12,040 bases of DNA from an uncultured Corynebacterium sp. (lineage in GTDB: Bacteria; Actinomycetota; Actinomycetes; Mycobacteriales; Mycobacteriaceae). Below, piece by piece: positions 1-5,028 of the stretch (positions within the stretch are counted from its first letter, which is position 1; every line of letters starts with the position of its first letter). A program made the translations under genes and the position numbers. The stretch spans positions 1-12,040 of the forward strand of contig CAJZGD010000053.1 of the NCBI GenBank assembly GCA_915275065.1, in the 5' to 3' direction. Under the pieces are notes generated by a model, which searched no databases, was not told the DNA's origin, and saw only the letters and a program-made list of their open reading frames with translations.

Positions 1-436
1 TCCCGACAAGGACATCTACCTGTACATCAACAGCCCCGGGGGCTCGGTGACCGCCGGCATGGCCATTTACGACACCATGACCTACTCGCCCTGCGACATT
101 GCCACCTATGCCATGGGCTTGGCGGCATCCATGGGCCAATTCCTCCTCACCGGCGGCACCAAAGGCAAGCGCTATGCCCTGCCGCACGCCCGCATCATGA
201 TGCACCAACCCTCCGCAGGCGTGGGCGGTACCGCAGCCGACATCGCCATCCAGGCCGAACAATTCGCCCAAACCAAACGGGAAATGGCGGAACTCATCGC
301 AGAACACTCCGGTCAAACCTTCGAACAAATCACCAAAGACTCCGACCGGGACCGGTGGTTCACCGCCCAACAAGCCCTCGAATACGGCCTCGTCGACCAC
401 GTTGTTACCGCAGCCCAAGGCCCCATCGCTAACTAA
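1..436 (+). CDS. clpP1: ATP-dependent Clp protease proteolytic subunit 1 (5'-truncated)
   Basis: This is the C-terminal part of a ClpP serine peptidase subunit. The reading frame is already open at base 2, with codons PDKDIYLYINSPGGS before the first ATG, so the start lies upstream of the window. The stop is TAA at 434-436. All three catalytic positions are visible: Ser in GLAASMGQ (codon 128-130), His in MMHQP (codon 203-205) and Asp in DRDRW (codon 350-352). The SPGGS oxyanion-loop motif is also present. In actinobacteria ClpP1 and ClpP2 form a mixed two-ring tetradecamer that degrades proteins delivered by ClpX or ClpC. The paralogue clpP2 follows after 19 nt, so the two are almost certainly cotranscribed. 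The promoter, and any ClgR-type control site known from the genus, would lie outside this window. The call of ClpP1 rather than ClpP2 rests on gene order and on the sequence around the serine. Confidence 0.96.
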   Translation, partial: PDKDIYLYINSPGGSVTAGMAIYDTMTYSPCDIATYAMGLAASMGQFLLTGGTKGKRYALPHARIMMHQPSAGVGGTAADIAIQAEQFAQTKREMAELIAEHSGQTFEQITKDSDRDRWFTAQQALEYGLVDHVVTAAQGPIAN

Positions 437-455
437 TAGAGGAATATTAACTACC

Positions 456-1094
456 ATGACCAACGGAATGTCCAACGAAATGCACTTACCCACCGCACGC
501 TATGTGCTCCCCTCCTTTATCGAGCAGTCCGCCTACGGCACCAAAGAAACCAACCCCTACGCCAAACTCTTCGAAGAACGTATTATCTTCCTCGGGACCC
601 AAGTCGACGACACCTCCGCCAACGACATCATGGCCCAACTCCTCGTCCTCGAAGGCCTCGACCCCGACCGGGACATCACCATGTACATTAATTCCCCCGG
701 CGGTTCTTTCACCTCACTCATGGCCATCTATGACACCATGCAGTATGTTCGCCCCGACGTGCGCACCGTATGCCTAGGTCAGGCCGCCTCCGCAGCTGCT
801 GTCCTCCTGGCCGCAGGGGCCCCCGGCAAACGCGCTGCCCTGCCGAACGCCCGCGTGCTCATCCACCAGCCCGCCACCGAAGGGGCTCGGGGTCAAGTGT
901 CCGACCTGGAAATTCAGGCCGCCGAAATCCAACGCATGCGCACCCTTATGGAGGAGACCCTCGCCCGGCACACTGGACGCAGTGCCGAACAAATTAGCGA
1001 AGACACAGACCGGGATAAAATCCTCACTGCCCAAGAAGCATTGGAATATGGAATAATCGACCAAGTTTTTGATTATCGAAAACTCAACGCATAA
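456..1094 (+). CDS. clpP2: ATP-dependent Clp protease proteolytic subunit 2
   Basis: This is a complete ClpP-family peptidase of 212 residues, the usual size for the family. The catalytic triad is Ser112 (GQAASAAAV), His137 (VLIHQP) and Asp187 (DTDRDKIL), with SPGGS at 80-84. The N-terminal segment MTNGMSNEMHLPTARYVLPS resembles corynebacterial ClpP2. The ATG at 456 is chosen because AGAGGA (438-443) sits 12 nt upstream. ATGs at 468 and 480 are possible alternatives, and the longer frame opening at a TTG at 402 would overlap clpP1 by 35 nt with nothing to support it. ClpP2 forms the second heptameric ring of the ClpP1P2 peptidase, and in mycobacteria it is the ring that docks the ATPase. It lies 19 nt after clpP1 and is followed by a long hairpin at 1120-1156, so the clpP1-clpP2 transcript may end or be trimmed there. 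TAA stop at 1092-1094. Confidence 0.97.
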   Translation: MTNGMSNEMHLPTARYVLPSFIEQSAYGTKETNPYAKLFEERIIFLGTQVDDTSANDIMAQLLVLEGLDPDRDITMYINSPGGSFTSLMAIYDTMQYVRPDVRTVCLGQAASAAAVLLAAGAPGKRAALPNARVLIHQPATEGARGQVSDLEIQAAEIQRMRTLMEETLARHTGRSAEQISEDTDRDKILTAQEALEYGIIDQVFDYRKLNA

Positions 1095-1119
1095 TCCAAA
1101 TACATTAAACACTCGCCAC

Positions 1120-1156
1120 ATCACCTCATCCGCCTAAAAACCGCGGGTGAGGTGAT
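1120..1156 (+). terminator. Hairpin after clpP2, possible terminator
   Basis: ATCACCTCATCCGC (1120-1133) pairs with GCGGGTGAGGTGAT (1143-1156). This gives a 14-bp RNA stem with one U-G wobble and a 9-nt loop. The hairpin begins 25 nt after the clpP2 stop. No U-tract follows (AGTGTTGGG), so it could be a U-less actinobacterial terminator, a 3' stabiliser or an attenuator ahead of clpX. The stem is seen directly; the function is inferred. Confidence 0.55.
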
Positions 1157-1280
1157 AGTGTTGGGAGGGTAATTCAACGCAGCTCGCAGCGGCTAACTGA
1201 TCAACGACTAACGACCAACGATTCACCATAGGCGCCAACAACCAAGAGCTTAAAAGAACAGAAAGAGGCTTTGACCTTTC

Positions 1281-2564
1281 ATGGCACGTGCTCACGAAAC
1301 CACTGATCTACTTACATGTTCATTCTGCGGGAAAAGTCAGAAACAAGTGAAGAAGCTCATCGCCGGCGGCGGTGTGTTCATCTGCGACGAATGCATTGAA
1401 CTGTGCAATGAAATCATCGAAGAAGAACTCGCTAAATCCTCCAAACCCCAAGAAGACCAAACCACCGGGCTGCCCCGCCCCTCGGAAATCGCGGCCTTCC
1501 TGGACAAATACGTTGTCGGGCAAGACGAAGCCAAGCGCATCCTCGCCGTGGCGGTCTACAACCACTACAAGCGGGTCCGCGCCGAAGACGCCCGCACCCT
1601 AGGTGGGCGCAAATACCGCGACGACGACACCGAACTGCAGAAATCCAACATTCTCATGCTTGGTCCCACCGGTTCCGGGAAAACCTACCTCGCCCAAACA
1701 CTCGCCCGACTCCTCGACGTCCCCTTCGCCATTGCCGACGCCACCAGCCTCACCGAGGCCGGCTACGTTGGCGAAGACGTAGAAAACATCCTCCTCAAAC
1801 TGCTGCAGGCCGCCGACTTTGACGTGCAGCGCGCCCAACGAGGCATTATCTACGTCGACGAGGTGGATAAAATCTCCCGCAAATCCGACAACCCCTCCAT
1901 CACCCGGGACGTGTCCGGGGAAGGCGTGCAGCAGGCCCTGCTGAAAATCCTGGAAGGCACCGTCGCATCCATCCCGCCGCAGGGCGGCCGGAAACACCCC
2001 AATCAGGACTTCATCCAACTCGACACCTCAAACATTCTCTTTATCGTCGCCGGAGCATTCGCCGGCCTGGAGAAAGTGATCGAGGCGCGCCGGGGCAAGA
2101 AAGCACTAGGTTTTGGCGCAGAAATACCTTCGAAGGCCGACCAGAATGACATGGAGATTTTCAAGTACGTGTCCCCGGAAGATTTAGTGAAATTCGGAAT
2201 GATCCCCGAATTCATCGGTAGGCTGCCGATCGTGGCAACTGTTGGGAACCTGGACCAGAAATCCCTGGTGAAAGTCCTCACCGAGCCGAAGAACTCCCTG
2301 GTGAAGCAGTATCAGCGACTGTTCGACATGGATCGGGTCGAGTTATTATTCGAAGACGATGCGTTGGAAGTGATTGCGGACAAGGCCTTAGATCGCGGCA
2401 CTGGGGCGCGCGGCCTGCGGGCCATTATGGAAGAGATATTGCTTCCGATCATGTTCGAAGTGCCGGACCGGAAAAACGTGGAGCAAGTCATCATTACCGC
2501 GGCGGCGGCGCAGGGAACAGAAGAACCCATTATTGTCGAACATGCTGGCGAACAGTCGGCTTGA
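1281..2564 (+). CDS. clpX: ATP-dependent Clp protease ATP-binding subunit ClpX
   Basis: ClpX is the AAA+ unfoldase that recognises tagged substrates, unfolds them with ATP and threads them into ClpP1P2 in the cytoplasm. The protein has 427 residues, full length. It carries the N-terminal zinc-binding domain (Cys13, Cys16, Cys35, Cys38), Walker A GPTGSGKT at 128-135, the pore-1 loop GYVG at 161-164, Walker B IIYVDE at 189-194, and the RKH loop at 237-239. The ClpP-docking loop reads LGF (276-278), as in actinobacterial ClpX, rather than the IGF of E. coli. An arginine finger in EFIGR (Arg314) and a sensor-2 GARGLR (375-380) follow. The ATG at 1281 has AAAGAGG (1262-1268) 12 nt upstream. The gene lies 186 nt after clpP2, separated by a hairpin, so it may have its own promoter or be read through. 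Two hairpins follow its TGA stop. Confidence 0.98.
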   Translation: MARAHETTDLLTCSFCGKSQKQVKKLIAGGGVFICDECIELCNEIIEEELAKSSKPQEDQTTGLPRPSEIAAFLDKYVVGQDEAKRILAVAVYNHYKRVRAEDARTLGGRKYRDDDTELQKSNILMLGPTGSGKTYLAQTLARLLDVPFAIADATSLTEAGYVGEDVENILLKLLQAADFDVQRAQRGIIYVDEVDKISRKSDNPSITRDVSGEGVQQALLKILEGTVASIPPQGGRKHPNQDFIQLDTSNILFIVAGAFAGLEKVIEARRGKKALGFGAEIPSKADQNDMEIFKYVSPEDLVKFGMIPEFIGRLPIVATVGNLDQKSLVKVLTEPKNSLVKQYQRLFDMDRVELLFEDDALEVIADKALDRGTGARGLRAIMEEILLPIMFEVPDRKNVEQVIITAAAAQGTEEPIIVEHAGEQSA

Positions 2565-2580
2565 GGGGAGTTGTAATTAT

Positions 2581-2598
2581 CGGGGGTAATTCCCCCCG
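2581..2598 (+). terminator. Short GC hairpin just after clpX
   Basis: CGGGGG (2581-2586) pairs with CCCCCG (2593-2598) around a 6-nt loop, 16 nt after the clpX stop. The stem is only 6 bp but all G-C, and there is no U-tract. It may act together with the stronger hairpin at 2673-2706. Confidence 0.4.
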
Positions 2599-2672
2599 TG
2601 ATTGTGATACCAGAACACCGATAGGTTGGCGTCGCTAAGTGTCGGAAACCGGGCGGATAATTCGAAAATCTT

Positions 2673-2706
2673 CATCCCCTTGAGCGCACAAACGCTTGAG
2701 GGGATG
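2673..2706. terminator. Hairpin between convergent clpX and the TetR gene, probable bidirectional terminator
   Basis: CATCCCCTTGAGCG (2673-2686) pairs with CGCTTGAGGGGATG (2693-2706) across a 6-nt loop. Read on the + strand, the stem is 14 bp with two tandem G-U wobbles. Read on the - strand, those two positions become C-A and A-C mismatches, but a T-rich stretch (GATTTTC) follows. The hairpin ends 6 nt from the stop codon of the TetR gene. It is well placed to end both convergent transcripts. Confidence 0.65.
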
Positions 2707-2712
2707 AGCTGA

Positions 2713-3486
2713 TTAGAGGAATAAATTGGGGGAGATATCGTAGGCGGAATCTGCGGATACTTCCTCTAATTCCCCGGTTTCAATCATGGATACGTACGAA
2801 ATCTGGTCGCGGGAACGAATATGCGATGTCAAAAACGCCAACACCGTATCCACCGCTAAATGCGCCATACCCGTGGTATTTGCGTCATCCATCATGTCAA
2901 TGTTGTACAGATTAATGGTGGTATTTCGCACGGTCACCCGGAACATGGCAATGGAGGCGATGAGGGTGAAAATGTCCTGGGCGGAAATACCCGGCCGGAA
3001 TGCCCCCATATCTTGCCCCTGCATGAGCAGCTTATCGAGTTGTAATGTGATGCTTGACTGGTCGGCAAGCGGCTGCCCCTCCAGCAAACTGGCGTGGTTC
3101 ATGAGGTTCTCCACCAGCAGCAACCGCACTGCCTCGGGGTGGTTGGCGTACCGGTAGTACACAGCCTCAACGATTTTTTGCACCCCATCGACGGGAACCC
3201 CGGAATCTAATTCCATCTCGGTAATGGTGGGGCGTAATTGCTTAATGGCCAGCACCAGGCACCGCTGGTACAGTCCCTTTTTGTCGCCGAAATGATAGTG
3301 AATCATCCGCTTTGACATGCCAGATTCCTTGGCGATTGCCTCCAACCTGGTGTCATTAAAGCCTAATTCGGCGAATTTTTTTAGCGCTACCTCAAGCACC
3401 GTTTCTGGCGTTGATTCAATGGTATTGCTCATCTTTGTGCTCGTATGAACCTCCATTCCTAATACATGGGGGTGGCTGTCTGTCAT
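2713..3486 (-). CDS. TetR-family transcriptional regulator
   Basis: This is a 257-residue DNA-binding regulator. A classical TetR helix-turn-helix lies at about residues 28-74. It includes a first helix around TVLEVALKKFAELGF, the turn LEAIAKESGMS and the recognition segment MSKRMIHYHFGDKKGLY (57-73). The rest is helical, as expected for a ligand-binding and dimerisation domain, but nothing in it names the ligand. The start is fixed by a strong SD: GAGGAG lies 8 nt before the ATG on the minus strand (3495-3500). In-frame ATGs at residues 11 and 19 lack comparable sites. The protein has about 27 residues before the HTH and a hydrophilic C-terminal tail, so it is somewhat longer than a typical TetR protein. 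It is divergent from mdh. A 20-bp palindrome 80 nt upstream suggests autoregulation. I recall a TetR gene next to mdh in C. glutamicum too, so it may be a core gene; its targets are unknown to me. Confidence 0.92.
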   Translation of the reverse strand: MTDSHPHVLGMEVHTSTKMSNTIESTPETVLEVALKKFAELGFNDTRLEAIAKESGMSKRMIHYHFGDKKGLYQRCLVLAIKQLRPTITEMELDSGVPVDGVQKIVEAVYYRYANHPEAVRLLLVENLMNHASLLEGQPLADQSSITLQLDKLLMQGQDMGAFRPGISAQDIFTLIASIAMFRVTVRNTTINLYNIDMMDDANTTGMAHLAVDTVLAFLTSHIRSRDQISYVSMIETGELEEVSADSAYDISPNLFL

Positions 3487-3499
3487 GATGAAATCTCCT

Positions 3500-3518
3500 C
3501 AGAAATGGTAGATCTTTG
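3500..3518. promoter_or_regulatory. Degenerate second copy of the operator next to the TetR-gene RBS
   Basis: ATCTTTG (3512-3518) is an exact copy of one arm of the palindrome at 3566-3585. CAGAAAT (3500-3506) matches the other arm (CAAAGAT) at 5 of 7 positions, with a 5-bp rather than 6-bp spacer. It abuts the GAGGAG ribosome-binding site of the TetR gene. A secondary, weaker operator is a reasonable reading; a chance half-site cannot be excluded. Confidence 0.35.
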
Positions 3519-3565
3519 GAAAAGGCGTGAAAAAGATGCGCGATTTCTTGTGCACCCCTTATTGC

Positions 3566-3585
3566 CAAAGATAGTCTAATCTTTG
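3566..3585. promoter_or_regulatory. Perfect-armed palindrome, probable operator of the TetR regulator
   Basis: CAAAGATAGTCTAATCTTTG has two exact 7-bp inverted arms (3566-3572 and 3579-3585) around a 6-bp spacer. The length and symmetry are typical of sites bound by TetR dimers, and the site lies 80 bp upstream of the divergent TetR gene start. TANNNT hexamers overlap it on both strands (for example TAATCT on +, TAGACT on -), so binding would block a promoter there. A third ATCTTTGG copy lies at 3512-3519. Assignment to this TetR protein is inferred from proximity. Confidence 0.6.
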
Positions 3586-3627
3586 TAGCTGGTCCGCTCC
3601 CGGCCCGGTGATCACGCAATTCGCACT

Positions 3628-3702
3628 CACATTTCAACCCGAATGGGGGTAATTTTGGCCTCGGTTGTGGGAATCTTATGGATTCTCGGTTATTGAAATG
3701 TG
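3628..3702. repeat. Nested inverted repeats in the TetR gene-mdh intergenic region
   Basis: CACATTTCAA (3628-3637) is the exact reverse complement of TTGAAATGTG (3693-3702), with 55 nt between. Inside lies a smaller hairpin, GAATC (3671-3675) with GATTC (3681-3685). Possible readings are paired binding sites for a dimeric regulator, a structured transcript or a U-less terminator. Function is unknown. Confidence 0.5.
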
Positions 3703-3870
3703 GTTTTGTCGGTCGCAGACGTCGCTCAGGTGGTTAAACATTTGTTCTAAGCGTGACCCAGTATAGCTTCGAAATATGGCAAGAACCACAAAACGGGGGC
3801 AACGTGAATCGCTATGCGAGATGTGACAAACGTGGCACACAGTAACTCACCATTGGGCACATAATTTCGA

Positions 3871-3876
3871 TAGGCT
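3871..3876 (+). promoter_or_regulatory. Candidate mdh promoter -10 element
   Basis: TAGGCT fits the loose TANNNT pattern of corynebacterial -10 elements. It would place the transcript start near 3883, giving a leader of about 88 nt. No good -35 hexamer is visible at the right distance. An alternative pair is TTGTTC (3742-3747) with TAGCTT (3764-3769), 16 nt apart. Neither is strong. Confidence 0.25.
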
Positions 3877-3891
3877 AAGAGGTGATACGAA

Positions 3892-3935
3892 AACGCTTGG
3901 TATCGGGTTGCGTGCTACTCCTGGTAACCAGCGTT
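3892..3935 (+). promoter_or_regulatory. Leader stem-loops upstream of mdh
   Basis: AACGCT (3892-3897) plus GGT (3899-3901) can pair with ACC (3927-3929) plus AGCGTT (3930-3935), giving nine pairs with one bulged T. The same 3' segment can instead form a local hairpin, CTGG (3921-3924) with CCAG (3928-3931). The two folds exclude each other. They lie 25 nt upstream of the mdh SD. A regulatory role is speculative. Confidence 0.35.
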
Positions 3936-3970
3936 TAATTGTGAACCTGTTAAGTTTCCAAGGAGATTTC

Positions 3971-4945
3971 ATGACCCAGACCGTCAAGAAGATTGCCGTG
4001 ACCGGCGCAGCTGGCCAGATCGCCTACTCCCTGCTGTGGCGCATTGCCAACGGCGATGTGTACGGCAAAGACACACCCATCGAACTGCAACTGCTGGAAA
4101 TCCCGGTGGCGCTCGGCGGCGCCGAGGGTGTGGCCATGGAGCTGAATGACTCCGCATTCCCGCTGCTCAAAAACATTGTGGTCACCGACAAACTGGAGGA
4201 GGCCTTCGACGGCACCAACGCCGCATTCCTGGTGGGCGCCATGCCGCGCGGTAAGGGCCAAGAGCGCTCCGACCTGCTCGCCGCCAACGGTAAAATCTTC
4301 GGACCCCAGGGCAAGGCCATCAACGACCATGCCGCCGACGACATTCGGGTGCTGGTCGTGGGCAACCCGGCCAACACCAATGCCCTGATCGCCATGCACG
4401 CCGCCAAGGATGTGCCTAACGATCGGTTCAACGCCATGATGCGGCTCGACCACAACCGGGCCCTGTCCCAGTTGGGGGAGAAGCTGGGCCGTGACAAGAA
4501 CGACATCAACGACCTGGTGGTGTGGGGCAACCACTCCGCCACCCAATTCCCGGACCTCACCTACGCCACCATCGGTTCCGATTCGGTCATGGACCTCATC
4601 GACCACCACTGGTATGTGGATGAGTTCATTCCGCGGGTGGCCAAGCGCGGTGCGGAAATCATCGAGGTGCGTGGTAAGTCCTCCGCAGCCTCCGCCGCAT
4701 CGTCCGCCGTCGACCACATGCACGACTGGATCAACGGCACCGAGCGCTGGTCCACCGCCGCAATCCCGTCCGATGGTTCCTACGGTGTGCCGGAAGGCCT
4801 GCTGTTTGGCTTCCCGACCGTTGCCCGTGGTGGCGAATGGCAGATCGTTGACGGGCTAGAGCTCAACGACTTCCAGAAGAAGCGCATCGCCGCCAACGTG
4901 GCAGAGTTGGCGGACGAAAAAGCCGCCGTCGCTGATTTGCTCTAA
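3971..4945 (+). CDS. mdh: Malate dehydrogenase
   Basis: This NAD-dependent enzyme interconverts malate and oxaloacetate in the TCA cycle, in the cytoplasm. The protein has 324 residues, normal for the group-2 (cytosolic-type) bacterial malate dehydrogenases. The Rossmann glycine motif TGAAGQIAYS is at 11-20. The substrate-binding arginines are in MPRGKGQER (91-99), the catalytic Asp160 and Arg163 in RLDHNRA, and the catalytic His188 in GNHSATQFPD. The ATG at 3971 is selected because AAGGAG (3960-3965) lies 5 nt before it and the glycine motif falls at the usual distance from the N-terminus. The frame is open from a TTG at 3908, but that would add 21 untypical residues. The gene stands alone: it has a long leader region upstream, a perfect hairpin terminator downstream, and a divergent TetR gene as neighbour. 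Nothing shows that the TetR regulator controls mdh. Confidence 0.97.
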   Translation: MTQTVKKIAVTGAAGQIAYSLLWRIANGDVYGKDTPIELQLLEIPVALGGAEGVAMELNDSAFPLLKNIVVTDKLEEAFDGTNAAFLVGAMPRGKGQERSDLLAANGKIFGPQGKAINDHAADDIRVLVVGNPANTNALIAMHAAKDVPNDRFNAMMRLDHNRALSQLGEKLGRDKNDINDLVVWGNHSATQFPDLTYATIGSDSVMDLIDHHWYVDEFIPRVAKRGAEIIEVRGKSSAASAASSAVDHMHDWINGTERWSTAAIPSDGSYGVPEGLLFGFPTVARGGEWQIVDGLELNDFQKKRIAANVAELADEKAAVADLL

Positions 4946-4954
4946 CCTTGTTAG

Positions 4955-4985
4955 GCTTTACGACGCCGGCCGGGCGTCGTAAAGC
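4955..4985 (+). terminator. Perfect 13-bp hairpin terminator after mdh
   Basis: GCTTTACGACGCC (4955-4967) is exactly complementary to GGCGTCGTAAAGC (4973-4985) with a 5-nt loop, starting 9 nt after the mdh stop. No U-tract follows, but the stem is long and perfect. It separates mdh from the valS operon. Confidence 0.75.
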
Positions 4986-5015
4986 AAGAACTATAGTCTG
5001 CGCGGACCAGTGCCT

Positions 5016-5021
5016 TAAGAT
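5016..5021 (+). promoter_or_regulatory. Candidate valS promoter -10, leaderless
   Basis: TAAGAT lies 7 nt before the valS ATG, the distance at which transcription would begin at or next to the A of the start codon. There is no SD upstream of valS. A second hexamer, TATAGT (4992-4997), would give a short leader of about 25 nt, still without an SD. No clear -35 is seen. Confidence 0.4.
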
Positions 5022-5028
5022 GTAGACC

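Larger units (their letters stand above)
3487..3970. other. 484-bp divergent intergenic region between the TetR gene and mdh
   Basis: This stretch holds no convincing coding sequence. From left to right I see the following: the TetR-gene SD (3495-3500); an imperfect repeat of the operator (3500-3518); a 20-bp palindrome (3566-3585); a pair of exact 10-bp inverted arms (3628-3637 and 3693-3702) enclosing a smaller hairpin (3671-3685); a C/G-rich spacer; a TANNNT hexamer TAGGCT (3871-3876) as a candidate mdh -10; and a leader with alternative stems (3892-3935) before the mdh SD AAGGAG (3960-3965). It is the longest non-coding stretch here, so it probably carries promoters for both genes and further regulation. 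Confidence 0.8.

Noticed and set aside
402..455. An N-terminal extension of ClpP2 from a TTG at 402
   Set aside because: It would overlap clpP1 by 35 nt and lacks an SD. The ATG at 456 has AGAGGA upstream and fits the ClpP2 N-terminus.
3416..3637. A 73-codon minus-strand frame overlapping the start of the TetR gene
   Set aside because: It is out of frame with the well-supported TetR start and spans its promoter and operator, so it is unlikely to be a gene.
3791..3800. A G-run (GGGGG) upstream of mdh that could be read as a RamA box
   Set aside because: The RamA motif is little more than a short run of G or C, so one copy in a GC-rich genome is not evidence.
3822..3837. A possible GlxR/CRP-type site upstream of mdh (TGTGACAAACGTGGCA)
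   Set aside because: Only the left half matches TGTGA; the right half matches TCACA at just 3 of 5 positions and the centre is wrong. It is too weak to call.
3908..3970. A longer Mdh start at TTG 3908
   Set aside because: The ATG at 3971 has AAGGAG 5 nt upstream and puts the glycine-rich NAD motif at the normal position.
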